A DNA stretch of 64,000 bases. Origin: Arthrinium phaeospermum. Taxonomy: Eukaryota; Ascomycota; Sordariomycetes; Amphisphaeriales; Apiosporaceae. Below, piece after piece: positions 11,887 to 24,292 of this stretch. The notes below the pieces were generated by a model. The model saw nothing but the letters and a program-made list of their open reading frames with translations. It ran no database searches and had not been told where the DNA came from. The stretch's first letter is position 1. Each line of letters starts with the position of its first letter. Both the position numbers and the translations under genes were made by a program. The stretch spans positions 1,736,001 through 1,800,000 of the forward strand of contig QYRS01000008.1 in NCBI GenBank assembly GCA_006503535.1. The letters run 5' to 3'.

Positions 11887-13176
11887 ATTTTGTGGGATTG
11901 TGGTTGGAGGGAAAAAGCAGTATCAAATTACATGTTTGGTGTTGTAAGGTGTCTCTTCTCTGGGGTCTGGAGTGTGTCCCTCCCTCTCTGCCCCAAGTCG
12001 TTACAACAAGTTCACCGATCGCCTGAGCCAAAGCCGGCCCACTTTGCGCTACGGGATGGATCAATGATGGAGCTTTGACGAGCTGCCCGCCACAATTCAA
12101 GTAAGTGCTGGGCCCTCTCGGCCAATCAACGGCCTGCTGTGCCTGGCCTGGCCTACATCAACAACCAGACGGCAGTGCCTAGGCACTTTAATATCAGCCA
12201 TCATTCGAGATTGCCTTACTCCCCACATGCCCAGACAGCTGTGACAGGAGATATCATTTGCGGTTGCCTGAGTAATACAAGTACATGTATATAGACCCCG
12301 GAATTGATATAGGAGCTCTTCTTTCAACGCTACTGTTTGTCATTGATGCATTGCGACAAATAGGAGCAGAGTTGTCATGAAGCAAGCAAGGCAGCCGATC
12401 CTCGCTTCGAGCGCTTCGAGCCCCGCGTTGATTGCTTACATATCTCCAAGACCACTTCGCTTGCATCACCTCTTGCACTCCTGAATATGTACTTTAGCAT
12501 CGTTCAGAAGCTCAAGGGATAGTCGATCGAGTACTCCATAAGTTTAGAAAAGGCTTCCCTTCTTAGGGACTGAGAACGGCAATTGAACATGTACATTGAA
12601 CGTAGACGCATTGAGCAGGTAATTTAGAATGCCTCTAGCGATGGACCTCCATCTCCAGTGCCCACTTGCAGTGTGTGTTTCGAGCAGTGCGCAATAAGTG
12701 GCTGACTTGCTTGACACTTGATTCAGAGCTGGCTGACCAGTGAATCAGTGACCCGATGGCCCCCCAATGGATGAATGGCCTGTGCCACAACCAGCATCCA
12801 TCAAAGACCCCACTTCATTACCAAAGTAGAAAAGCACCTTCTGTCTGCCTTCTGGTTCTGGGGGATTGGGTTGATGCGCGACTGGAACCTCCTGCTCCAG
12901 CTGCCGATTCTTTTTTATCTGTATCGGCCTGTCCCATCTTCCATCTCCATTCAACAACATAACCGTGCGACATCCACAACCATAAGACCCTGCTGGTCTT
13001 TTTTCCCTCTAGACTTACCTTTCTTCACAGTGCTCTGGAATCCTTGGGCCCCCCAAAGTTCCTCGAGGAAATCCATCTACCAAGCACTGCCTGGCTGTTG
13101 TTTACAGTCGTTTTCTGTGCTTCGTCTTTTACCAGCTTCGCCTATAGGTGTATCTCATACAACCACACCGCCCATC
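11887..13176. other. Divergent intergenic region, GYP1-type and HRP1-type genes
   Basis: About 1.3 kb between two divergently transcribed genes. The last 150 bp before the HRP1-type ATG are pyrimidine-rich, as in many fungal leaders. No coding sequence or RNA gene is recognised. Confidence 0.5.
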
Positions 13177-16100
13177 ATGACTGAACCCGAGAACATGGAA
13201 GATGATCTCTTCGCCGATCTGTGAGTGCCTCCCTTCCCCCGGACGCCCACTGCAGCCGCGCATTCCGCGCCTGTCCCCGACCATCGCAACTCGATCGCAA
13301 CCCATTGACCGCGACTGACCACAAACAGCTACGACGATAACGAACCTGCAGCGGCGCCTGCCCCAGCGAAGCAGGAGCAACCAGTGGAACAGCCCCCGGC
13401 CCCAGCTCCTGCGCAACCCGAACCTCATGTCGAAGAGGAGCCCGCCTACGACCCTAATCAGAATGGTTACAACAACGACGACTACCAACAACAGGCTGAG
13501 TACGAAGATGATGATGACGATGATGTCGACTTCAACCTGGGCAACAATCCGCCCAGAGATATGGACACTTCCACACCCATGAGAGAAGAAGTCTCCACTC
13601 CGAATTATCATTCGACGCGTGGCCCCAGTGCCAAAGAAGACGGGTAAGTTTGATGCTTTCCTCCATTGCTATTTTGATGTCCCTGCCCGCCTCCCCGCCT
13701 CATGATCTCCAAGAGAGATTTCTGCCAATGTGGTCGGATTGGTCGTACTCGGCGTAGGTACGCGTGGCTGCTGCTGCCGCGCGGATGGCGATTGCTGTGA
13801 TGGCCAAGGGCAACATGAGAATTGCTGCTTCAGGACCCTGGGGGGCTCGAATCCAGATAAGATTGGACAAGAAGGAGATAATCCCGGGCTTGTTGGCTTC
13901 AATGGGAGGCTTGTCACAGTTGGGTTTCGAATCAGCCCGTGTACCAACCCATCGCCGAGATCACTTCAGCCTGTCCCAAATACCTAGTATCCATGGCGGT
14001 ACGCCCTGAGAGACTTTGGAAGAGTTGAGATGCAGGCAGTACAAGCTTGGCCCACAGATTTACTACCTGAGAAGAGGCCACGATATGAACATCATCGACT
14101 ATAGTCAGTACAAGATCACAGACACTGCCTTCCATAGCCGTTCGTCAAGAGATAGGCTCATAAAGCTAGACGAGACCCTGTCTCTCTCTTTGATGGCTTG
14201 TAACAATCAATGGCAGCGAATAGCGCTCGAGGCCATATGCTAGCTTCACGGTAGCGAAATCAGCAAAAACAAAGAATTCCGACAACAATATGGCAACTCC
14301 GCTACATAATCTTCCTCCAAGGAATATTTCTGTGTGTGGTGTGCTCTTCCGAACTCCGTCCCTATGGTTCGGCCACATCATCTACACTTCCTGAAGATCG
14401 GCAAACTCTCGGCATCCGAGGTGCTCTCTCGCAAAATCCCAAGGCAGACCTTACTACCATTCCGAGGGAGTTGTATCATGGGCCATTGCGTTCTTCCCGG
14501 TCCTGGGGCATGGGAATCTCCTAAGCGGCTGCTCGCATAGACGAAGGCAAACCTAGCGCGATGCTTGGGTCCTCTAATCACATTTCGCAAACCTCATTGG
14601 CACACAGCCGAGACAGGCTTCGCATGTTTGCTCAAGTGACAACTGCCTAGCTAGACTGTTGTCCGCCCATGTTTGATTGATCTCATACCACGCTACAGCA
14701 CAGCAGACCAGCACGCCAGTTTGTGTTTAGGAGGCCGACTAACAATGTTCTTGCCATAGGAAAATGTTCATTGGCGGACTCAACTGGGAGACCACGGATC
14801 GTAAGTTGTTTCTAGGCCCATCGCATGAGTAGCTATTGACTAAACGTCCTTCCAGAGTCCCTTCGTGACTATTTCACCCAATTTGGCGAGGTGACGGAAT
14901 GCACCGTCATGAGAGATAGTGCGACCGGCCGATCGCGAGGCTTCGGCTTTCTCACCTTCAAGGACCCCAAGACAGTGAACATTGTTATGGTCAAGGAGCA
15001 CTTCTTGGATGGGAAGATCGTAAGCCACTTCCGCCCTTAGCCCTGAGCAGCACGCTAATATTGAGTCTAGATTGATCCTAAGCGTGCTATTCCCCGCGAC
15101 GAACAAGAGAAGACCAGCAAGATCTTTGTCGGTGGTGTTAGCCAAGACACGACAGAATCCGAATTTAAGGACTACTTCGCTCAGTTCGGCCGTGTCGTCG
15201 ATGCCACCCTGATGATGGACAAGGATACTGGACGACCCAGGGGCTTCGGCTTCGTCACCTTCGAGAGCGAGGCTGGCGTGGACAACTGCCTCAGCGTTCC
15301 CTTGGAGATCCACGGCAAGCCCATCGAGGTGAAGAAGGCCCAGCCTCGTGGCAACATGCGTGAGGAAGAAGAGGCCTCTCGACGTGGCAAGTTTAGAAAG
15401 GGCCCGGAGGAGCAGGCCAGCCCGCAAAACCCGATGGCGAATCAGATGTCTCAAGGTGGCATGACGCCGCAGGTAATGGCGCAGTACATGCAGCGGATGC
15501 AGCAGTACATGACCATGATGCAGCAGCAAATGGCCATGAACCGGGGTATGGGCATGGGCATGATGCCTGGTGGTATGAATCCAGCCATGATGCAGCAGAT
15601 GATGCAGATGCAGATGGCAAACCAGATGGCTCAAGGCGGCGGCGGCAGCCCTAATGCCGCTGGTCAGGCTGGCCAGAACCCCATGGCCGGAATGAATCCC
15701 GCTATGATGCAACAGATGCAACAACAAATGCAGGGTCAGATGAACCAGGGCGGTGCAGGCCAGGGTGGTGGCGAGCAACAACAGGGATTCAACAACCAGC
15801 AGCAGCATCAGCAGCAGTTTGGTGGACGTGGAGGTCGTCGTGGCGGCCGCGGAGGCTACGGACAGGGCGGAGGTGGTGGATATGGTATGGGAGGCGGCGG
15901 CGGCGGCGGCGGTGGACCTGCTGCTGCTGCTGGCGGCGATCCGACGTCGTGGGAAGGTATGTACGACGACGTCCCACAACCGAACTTCAATCAGGGTGGC
16001 CGGGGCGGCTTCCGTGGAAACAGGGGCGGCGGTCACCACAGCCCAGGACCTGCTGACCCTAACCACGCACCGCCAGCAAACGCCCCCACTGGCCCCAAGA

Positions 16101-16177
16101 ACGCAGGCCGGCCCGGCGCCAACTACCGTGGCGGTGGCCGGGGAAGTAACCGAGGATTCCACCCCTATCAGCGTTAG
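13177..16177 (+). CDS. HRP1: Hrp1/Nab4-type heterogeneous nuclear ribonucleoprotein, two RRMs
   Basis: Five exons: 13177-13220, 13329-13643, 14760-14800, 14856-15019 and 15071-16177, all in phase, encode 556 residues. An acidic N-terminus precedes RRM1 (about 121-195; RNP2 MFIGGL, RNP1 RGFGFLTF) and RRM2 (about 205-282; RNP2 IFVGGV, RNP1 RGFGFVTF). Then come a Met/Gln-rich region and a Gly/Arg-rich tail ending RGFHPYQR. This is the layout of yeast Hrp1, part of cleavage factor IB, which binds UA-rich polyadenylation enhancers and shuttles with mRNA. The intron between exons 2 and 3 is 1116 nt, far longer than the others (54-115 nt). After the TAG stop the same frame continues, past one more TAG, into four 7-codon repeats (see 16187-16297). 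Confidence 0.95.
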
Positions 16178-16210
16178 CATCGCTAGGAGCAAGGTCTGTC
16201 GGCGAAGGAA

Positions 16211-16294
16211 GACTCGACCAAGCCGGAGAAAGACTCGACCAAGCCGGGGAAAGACTCTGCCCAACCGAAGAAAGATTCTGCCGAACCGGAAAAA
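16211..16294 (+). repeat. Four 21-bp tandem repeats just after the HRP1-type stop codon
   Basis: Units 16211-16231, 16232-16252, 16253-16273 and 16274-16294 are degenerate copies of one 21-mer. In the HRP1 frame they read D-S-T-K-P-E-K, D-S-T-K-P-G-K, D-S-A-Q-P-K-K and D-S-A-E-P-E-K, then TGA. They lie in what should be the 3' untranslated region. Confidence 0.9.
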
Positions 16295-16297
16295 TGA

Positions 16298-17038
16298 CCC
16301 TTTTCTCTCTCAACCATCTCTCACATATCGTCTGCACCACCGCTCCTTACTGGCGCCCCAAGAGCCAAATCGGAGATGTCACCGCGGCCTTGCCTCCAGC
16401 TCGAGCAAAACCCGTTCGAGACTAGCGCAACGCAACGGTTTTTCCCCCACGCAGATGGACCACGAACCAGCTGCTTGTATTTTATTATTTTCCCCCTTCT
16501 CGTTGATATTATGACAGCGATGCCGGATTCCTCACTTGACAGTATGCGGTACACCGGCATTGACCCAAAGGATTGGTGGATGGTCAACGCAAACATCATC
16601 ATCCGACTGCACACACACACTACACGGCTTACCAGGAGGGTTTCGATGGGGTTTATTGCAGCTCAGCCCGCCCCCCTTTTTACGCAGTGTTTTCTCATGG
16701 ATATGCACGCAGACTGCAAAAAGCGGATTGTACATCGCTTTGGTTCTACTAGTATGGATCCGAGAAAGTTGATGACCATCAATCAATATAATTGTACGCT
16801 CAAATCGTCTCTGCCTACTTGGCATTGGTTCATTGTGAAATAGGGGCACTCAGTGCCGTCGTAGCTCGTTGCCTTCCTCTGTCTCGGATGATTATTTTCA
16901 GTGCTTCTCCACCCCTCTAATAAGTCCATATCTCTCTATTCATAATTGGCGAGCCTCATCTTCTGTTGTCCCAGAGAATCTGCTTTTTGCTGTCCTGTCC
17001 GTCCTGTAGAGCAATACGCATGCTCATAGAATCCACGT
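16298..17038. other. Convergent 3' region, no gene recognised
   Basis: This stretch lies between the 3' ends of the HRP1-type gene (+) and the small membrane-protein gene (-). It is T-rich in places (e.g. 16478-16500) and is probably untranslated sequence of both. Open frames show no domain. Confidence 0.5.
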
Positions 17039-17431
17039 TCACTCATAGGCGTTCGGAGGATACATGGAGCCAACCCACAACCAACCGAGCAACACCAGCG
17101 CGATGGCCCCCACCACGCATCGCACGACGTCGTCAAAGGACAGGACCGGTACACCGCAGACGCAAAGCCAGCTGCTTTCTTCTTCCTCCTCCTCCTCCGC
17201 GGGCGATAGTTGCGGCTCTGGTGTGTGTGCGTAGCCTTCTGTGAAGAAGGGCAACCCTTCGCCTCTGGAGGGTCGCCGGCTTCCTGAGTAATATGGGTGG
17301 TGATGGTGAGGTCCATGGATATTCCTCTCCGTCTCCTGGATAAGTGGTAGGGTTATTAGTCTGCGCGGCTGCTTTGTTTGTAGTAATTATAAGCAATTAC
17401 TGAGGGGAATCAGTCTTACTGGTGAGTCCAT
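17039..17431 (-). CDS. Small tail-anchored membrane protein, unknown function
   Basis: I do not recognise the family. Two exons, 17431-17420 (M-D-S-P) and 17335-17039, with an 84-nt intron (GTAAGA ... GACTAATAAC ... ATCCAG), join in phase 0 and give 102 residues. The product has a His/Tyr-rich start (HHHHPYY at 14-20), a Ser/Arg/Pro-rich segment, seven Glu in a row (51-57), a CVCG motif (62-65) and one C-terminal hydrophobic helix (about 74-95) followed by PPNAYE. That is the shape of a tail-anchored or single-pass protein. Coding status is inferred from the clean splice junction, the absence of stops and the helix; the largest part of it has no ATG, which hides it from simple ORF searches. 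Confidence 0.72.
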
Positions 17432-18569
17432 GTCAGTCGCTTTATCCTAGTAGGGGTGGTGCTGAATCGTGGGGAGGGGGGAAAGGACAGTGCGGTATAT
17501 AAAACTGAATTGGGGTTCTCCCATTACAATGACAGAAGCGGTTTGATCAGTAATGGCGAGCCGTACCGCGCCACTATTGACATCGCCCGACCCCTTCTTC
17601 GATTTGGCAGGAATACTCGAGGTCGGTCCAGCCCTTTTCAGGAAGTTGTCAAGCATGTTTTCACATGAGGCAGCAGGGCTGCATCTCTGAGACACAACTA
17701 TCGGGTGCCCTTCCCTGGCCGGAGCGTCTTGGCTCGGACGATGGCGAAACCCAAAATTGGGGCGGGACTTAGGTTGGTAACAAAAGGAGGAGGGAGCCCC
17801 TTCTCGAGTAATGAGAAAACATTTGAGCAAAAGAGACCTGGATTACATGCTTGATTAAATGTATATGCTGATTCATTCATCGTCATACGGGTCATACGGG
17901 GAGCCCCAGCTGAAGGTGAGTATGATTACTAGTCAACCCCGAGGTTACTTTTGACAACTTGAAATACCGCAGAGCAAGGAAACGAAACATCCGTTGGATC
18001 GGTTTCTCAGCTCCCAGCACTGGAGCGGGTAACGTTTCCAGGCATGACCAAACACCAGCGGCTGCCGGATACATCATAACCGTCATCTGATGTGAAAGCA
18101 CATTTTCTCATACAAGCAGTCCTGGCAATCCCCCTTTCCCTAGAAATGAGGTAATTTCGGATTCTTTCGATACAACTTCAATAATGCACACACGGGATGG
18201 CAGATACACCCCTCTGGCAGGGCCTATTGGCCGCTGCAATGACCCCTGGCCGATTTAGACAGGGTGCGCTGACCGGACCAGTGATCTTTCTGATACCTAG
18301 CAGACGGCGCACATCGCCTTTCGGCAATGGCGCACCGATATGCGTCATGATCGTCGGACCCTCCGACCCGGAATGCATCCCACTGGCGACCGACCCCCTG
18401 TGCCGTCGGGGTAGGCTCCGAGATTATCGCCGCCCCGCTTGCGGATAGTCCCAGCGGTCAAGGGATGCCAAATCGGTTTATTTATACGATGGCCCACCCG
18501 CTCGTGTACACAACTTCATCCCAACTCGGTTTCTTGGCGCATGCTGTTTTGTCAGTCTTGGGGCTCAGA
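17432..18569. other. Intergenic region with probable tannase promoter
   Basis: About 1.1 kb upstream of both the small membrane-protein gene (-) and the tannase gene (+). An AT-rich TTTATTTATA at 18477-18486 lies about 85 bp upstream of the tannase ATG and may be its TATA element. No coding sequence is recognised. Confidence 0.45.
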
Positions 18570-20374
18570 ATGGCTTCGCTTCTGCGCCATGCGCCTATGC
18601 TCGGCCTTCTGGGCCACGCAGCGGCGGCGGCGGCGGCGGTGATCGATTGTGCCTCTCTCCGCGGCCACACCTTCTCCAACGGCACCGCAAGCGTCGTCAC
18701 CGCAAGCGTCGTCCTCGCGACAGACATGCCGCAAGGAATCAATTTCTCCCCCAGCAACGGCCTTTCGACTCAGACTAACAACATTCCCGCCTTCTGCCGC
18801 GTATCTCTCCGCATCCAGACGAGCCCCGAGACCTCAGCCACCGCCGAAGTCTGGCTCCCGGCCCCGGAGACATGGAACGCGCGTCTCCTAACCGTCGGCA
18901 ACGGCGGCTTCGCCGGCAGCGTCAACCACGCCGACCTCGCCTGGGCCCTGCGCAAGGGCTTCGCCACCACGTCGACCGACACGGGCCACAACTCGAGCAG
19001 CGGCGACGCGTCCTGGATGCTGCACCACCCGGAGCGGACCATCGACTGGGCGCATCGGGCCCTGCACCTCACCGTCGTCGCCGCGAAGCAGGTGGTCGCC
19101 GCGTATTATCACCTCCCTCATCCAACCCAAACGGGAGAAGGACACTACTACTCTTACTACGCGGGCTGCTCCACGGGCGGACGGCAGGGCCTCGCGGCCC
19201 TGCAGCGCTACCCGGCCGACTTCGACGGCGTGCTGGTCGGGTCCGCGATCCCGTGGCAGACGCACACGAGCGCCTGGCAGACGTACGCGGCGCTGCTGCA
19301 GTACCCGGCGTCGCGGGCCAGCTTCATCCCCGCGGAGCTGTGGGCGGGCCTCGTCGCGCCCGCCGTGCTGGCGCAGTGCGACGCGGCCCTGGATGGCGTG
19401 GCCGACGGCGTCATCATGGACCCGTCCCGGTGCGCGTTCCGGCCCGAGGTGCTGCTCTGCGGCCAAAACGGGACAGGAAAGGCGAACAACAGTACCACCA
19501 CCACCTGCCTAACCCAACCCCAAATCCACAACCTCCAACGCCTCTACCGCCCCTGGCTCACCCCCACCGACGGCCTTCTCCTCAACCCCGGCCTCCTCCC
19601 CAGCGGCGGCGAACCCAGCCTCGCCACGCTCATGAACGCGCCCGAACCCCTCTTCGGGCCCGCCTTCTACCGCAACGCCGTCTACAACGACACCGCCTGG
19701 GACTGGCGCGCCCTCTCCGCCGCCGACATCGCCGCGGCCGACGCCGTCAACCCGGGCGGCGCCAACGCGTACGACCCGGACCTGCGGCCCTTCGAGGCGC
19801 GCGGGGGCAAGGTGCTGCAGTACCACGGCTACGCGGACCCGCTGATCCCTTCGCTGAATGCGGTGGATTGGTACGACCGGGTCCACGAGTTCTACGCCAA
19901 TACACTCGGCCGCGAGGCGGGCGACGTGGCAAAGTTTTATCGGCTTTTCATGGTTCCTGGGATGGGGCACTGCTCGGGCGGTGCGGGTGCTTGGGTGAGT
20001 TCTAACGACTGACTCTCCTCTGTTCACGGATATATGCCTGGCATGCTGACAACCTCCCACCGAAAAAGGCCCTAGATGGCGCAGGCCAAGGCGACCTATC
20101 CCTTACCGTCAACGCCTCGTCGCACTCGCTCCTCTACTCGCTAGTCGACTGGGTCGAGGGCGCCGCAGCTAGGACCGACAACAGCTCGGCCACGATGTCA
20201 GTAGTAGCTGCGCCGGAATCCATCATCGGGACCAAGTTCGTCAACGACACGCCCACTCTCGGCGTCAGCTTTACGCGGCCTATCTGCCGGTGGCCGCAGA
20301 CGGCCGTTTATGATGGCGTAGGGGACGTGAACGATGCGGCGAGCTGGAAGTGTCCTACTGCCGGCATTTACTAG
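18570..20374 (+). CDS. Secreted tannase / feruloyl esterase family hydrolase
   Basis: Exons 18570-19994 and 20069-20374, split by a 74-nt intron (GTGAGT...AAAAAG), give 576 residues. I chose the ATG at 18570 because it opens a signal peptide (hydrophobic Leu/Ala run to about residue 25); in-frame upstream ATGs at 18465 and 18489 would bury it. The tannase/FaeB family cuts ester bonds of gallic or hydroxycinnamic acids on plant polymers. The CS-D-HC catalytic motif is complete: Cys200-Ser201 in GCSTGGRQG, Asp423 in YADPLIP and His467-Cys468 in GMGHCSGG, where the two Cys tie Ser and His together. The calcium-site-like DAALDGVADGVIMDP is present as well. Substrate (tannin or ferulate) cannot be told from sequence. 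The MFS gene lies convergent 0.5 kb away. Confidence 0.94.
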
Positions 20375-20900
20375 AGTTCAGATGTGTCGCCACTTTCTGA
20401 TGGTAGTATATAACAACCTAAATTTTGGCTATTGGTGACGAAAATGCATCCAGGGGAACCGTGATTAAAATCGCTATCATACATACCACTTCGGGACGCC
20501 ATACAAACGCCCTCATTCGAGATTGAAGATTACCCGGGTTTTCCAGACTCCAGAAAGACATAAGATAATGTCCTGGTTAAGCGCGAACCCCCGATAATCT
20601 ATATCGATGTCGATCTGATACTAGGGCTTACTTTCATGCAGTGTGTTACACACCAGCATCGTATGTGTTGCGCCAAGGCTCTCCATCAAGATACGGCATA
20701 CGACGCTTGCATAGATGTGCCGGAAGAAAGGGGAGAGTGCCGAGAGAGTGTGAGAATTTAGTGTTGCCCTTCTAGACCTGGCGCCAGAAATCAGCATCGC
20801 CACCGTATAAATAGGCCCCTGACCCCCGCGACGAACATGACTATAAGTGTCCGTAATACATTACACTGACGTCCCATTCACGCCATGGTATTCATATCTC
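20375..20900. other. Convergent 3' region, no gene recognised
   Basis: A 526-bp spacer between the 3' ends of the tannase (+) and MFS (-) genes. It is AT-rich and probably holds both polyadenylation regions. No coding sequence is recognised. Confidence 0.5.
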
Positions 20901-22855
20901 TTAGTCCTTCTCGGTCTTCCCAATAGTACCAACCCTCCTCATTCCTATAATACTAATAAGCAACACGGTGGCGGTGCTTGCAAAGATAGTCCAGAACGCA
21001 GCGCGGTAGCCGTCCATCGTTGCCGTCTTCCCCTCGGCGTGCGAGTGCTCCGTTACCGATGACGCAATCGCAGCCGTCACAGCAAGCCCGACAGCGTTAC
21101 CAAACTGTGCGACTTCGTTGAAGACACCGCCAGCAAGTGACTGGACCTCGGCGGGGAAAGCATCGGATATGAGCAGGTTGGAGACACTGAAAAGGACTAC
21201 AAGAAGGTATTAGCTGAGTTGATGTTTGTTCTTGTCACGTTTCTGTTTTCTTTCTCAAACTTCCACGACACTGTAAGGAGAGCCATTCTTACCCCAAGGA
21301 TTGACCGGGCAGAGAAACAATGCCCAGAACGGTCTCAACCAGTAGTTCTCGTGCTCACCCACAGTGGCCATGAGAGCTGGCGAAATGAGAGTGACGCAGG
21401 TGGAGACGACGACAAGCGTTATGACCTTCACCCGCGAGATGACGTAGACCAGAACGATGTTGACGGATGTGCCCATGACGATTTGTGAGAAATATCGGAT
21501 GGAGGACTGAAGAGCCGATAAGCCCTGGACTTCTTGGAAACTGGTGTGGGAGGCGTTGTGTTAGTGAATGTGCGTCTGGTTCTTGAGGGGTAGGGAGACA
21601 TACTATAGGGTGGTGAAATACTCTATGCCGTTCAGTGAAGACCAGCAGAAGAAGACGCATAGGCAAGCCGATGTGAAAGAGGCCTTGCGCCACAGCCTGT
21701 TGGGGATAAGTGCCGGCTTTCCGATCTGAACCTGGCGATGCATCCAGAAGGGGAAAGCGATAAGGAGAAGGAACGAAACGATGAGAAGGACGATCTGGGC
21801 GGGCTTCTTGACGTTGCGCCAATCCGATGTGATCATGGCAAGCACATACACTACAAGTTTTTGATTAGCTGGATCCTGCACTGGGTTGCTGGCTCGGAAA
21901 GGCAAGCTCTGGGCAGGGAGAATGTGTTTTTCTTTGTCTTCGCTTCACAGTCTTCACTTACTCAATAGTGCCAGAGCCACGCTGAGAATAAGTACCCCTA
22001 TCCAGTCAACATCCTCGCGAAGTCTGCGCGCCCACGTCTTCTTAGACGGATGCCGGACGTCGGGGAGGGACCAGACAGAGATGACAGAGATGACAAAGTT
22101 GACCACGGCCATGATGAAGTAGGCCCAGCGCCAGCCGATGGTGTCGGTGAAGACGCCGCCGAGCACGAGCCCCAAGGCATAGCCGAGCGGCTGGGCCATG
22201 CCGCTCATGGCGAAGGCCGTGTTGCGCCAGTGGCCCTTGGGGAAGGTGTTGGTGATGAGGCTGACGGTGGTGGGCAGGCACATGGCCATGGCGACGCCCA
22301 GGCAGGTGCGGAACATGATGACCTGGAGGCCCGTGACGGAGAAGCCCAGCGCCACGGTGAAGACGACGAACAGGAAGCTGCCCGCGACCCAGACGCGTTT
22401 CGGGCCCAGGATGTCGGCGAAGGAGCCGAAGACGTGCAGGAGGCAGCCGGCTGCGAGGGCGTAGACAGCGGCGGGCCAAAGCATCTATCGATTTCAGGTG
22501 TCAGGAGGTATTGCGCTTCCAGGACAAAGGATACGCATCATTGAGCAAGGGCGGGTATAGGCAAGAAGGAAAAGAAGACACGAAGGTTGCTCACCAAACC
22601 GGTAGACAGGCCAACATCCTTGGCGATACGCGGGAGCGCCGCGATAAGGATTCCCGAGCCCATAGTATTGAGGAAGTTGATGCCGGCGAGGGTGGTAATG
22701 ACGCCCACTCCCTTGGTCTTGGAGACTCGCATCTGCTGAAGCGGCGGCGATTCATCTTGACTGGAGGCTGTGGGGGCTTCCTCGTCGCTCGATTGCGGAT
22801 TCGACTTCTCCGATATAACGGGAAACAACACGTCTTTGGAGGTCTTGTTGTCCAT
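20901..22855 (-). CDS. MFS transporter, DHA2-like (14-TM) drug/aromatic exporter family
   Basis: Five exons, 22855-22595, 22484-21962, 21850-21604, 21540-21293 and 21196-20901, join in phase (total 525 codons, 524 residues). A Ser/Glu-rich cytosolic N-terminus of about 50 residues precedes the first helix (GVGVITTLAGINFLNTMGSG). Motif A-like GSFADILGPKRVWVAGS follows, as does motif C-like GMAQPLGYALGLVLGGVFTD. The helix count and the gap near KTWARRLREDVDWIG fit the 14-helix DHA2 subgroup, which moves drugs, amines or small acids with protons. The substrate is not deducible. It ends convergent to the secreted tannase and starts divergent from the GST, which suggests but does not prove a shared role in phenolic or toxic compound handling. 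Confidence 0.93.
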
Positions 22856-24292
22856 ATTGTTGGAGCTCTGCTGGAGGACTAGGTGAGGAAGAACGAAGAA
22901 ATCAAGAAGGTGGAAATGGGGAAGTGTTGCTACGTTTTCAGCATTTATCAGGACTTCTGGGTCAGGAGGAGGGTGAAATCTACTCTATGGCCAAGGTAAG
23001 TGACCAAGTTGGATGTTGCCCCCTCCTCCTAAGCGGTCCTGCTCGGGCTCCTCGAGATACAATGTATACATGTACACCCAATCTACCTACATTTGGGGTT
23101 TCTAGAGAGCGGGCATGTACTAAATACCCTCGATTTTCTACGCAATACATGTTCAACATATTTGATATGCTCTACCGTCATCTCCAGAAACTGAAATTCG
23201 TTCTCCTCTGCGAGAAACGGTGGTTCGATCAAGGGCACACTTCTGGGCTCGTGGCGCGAGCTGGGTCCCACATGTCCCATGTCACATAAGAGGTGCAAAG
23301 CGAACCATACAATCCTTCTGATTGAGGAAAGAACGGCTAACACTTTTCTGCTAAGGGAAGGAGCATAACGAGGGGCGAAGTCAAAACAATGCATGTGGTT
23401 CGTGCTTGGCCAACGACGGATGCCAATGGCAAGCACGACCACTTTGGAAAGCGGCACAGATGCATAGTACAGGCTTGGGAGTTCATTGGATTCTGGATAG
23501 AGGAATATTGGGATGTATCCTATATGGATGCATCTCCTTGGCGATGTTGTATATGAACCGCAGGGTGCATTTGATGCGAGTGTGCGGCGTTGTTTTGTTG
23601 GGTTCATTGACATAGACTTCGTCACAAGACGATATGGTAGGTAACGAAACTGGCAAATTTAAGAAAATCCTTCAGATACCGAAGTTCCCTTGTTGTTGTA
23701 CATTGTGCAACAAGATTGAAGGATAGGAGAAGATGCACGGAAGTCTGCAACCACCACCACGACAACTTACGTGCCAGTGTAACACAACTGCGATGATAAA
23801 TATATTCCCGCGCGGCAAAAGCTACACGAACACCGTCACCTACATATACATATGCAAACTGTAAATCGATTTGCTCCGTTACATCGCGGTGTGCTATCAC
23901 ATCGCCAGATCAGGGGAAGTGGGGTGTTCCCTTGGCAGCTGTGCTTGGCTGAAGGTATAACGATGCGAGGTAGGACTAGCAGACGGGCAGGGGGTTGGAT
24001 AAATGCATTGCATATATGCACCTTCGGAATTCGTATCCTCATGCAACCTAACCAACGTATAAGCCAAGCTGACTCATCGATGATGACGGTTCTGCTCACG
24101 ACCGCAGTTGGATGAGACTACCTACTTAAAGCCAACGCACTGGAAATCCAACCTGCAGAAAATCAGGACACCATCACGATTTATATATATTGACTGTCTC
24201 AACTCGACCCCAAAAATTTCTTGGGAATATCCACACAAGACAGACGAGGCAAACAAGGCAAAGCCACGAGGTCAACACCACACCAGATCAAG
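22856..24292. other. Divergent intergenic region, MFS and GST genes
   Basis: About 1.4 kb between divergent genes. A TA-rich run at 24181-24190 lies about 105 bp upstream of the GST ATG and may be its TATA element. No coding sequence is recognised. Confidence 0.45.

Noticed and set aside
14840..16264. 474-codon minus-strand frame opposite the HRP1-type gene
   Set aside because: Antisense shadow of the Met/Gln/Gly-rich repeats; composition reflects the opposite strand.
18872..20005. 377-codon Arg/Pro-rich frame within the tannase gene
   Set aside because: Out-of-frame reading of a high-GC gene; the tannase frame has the complete catalytic motif.
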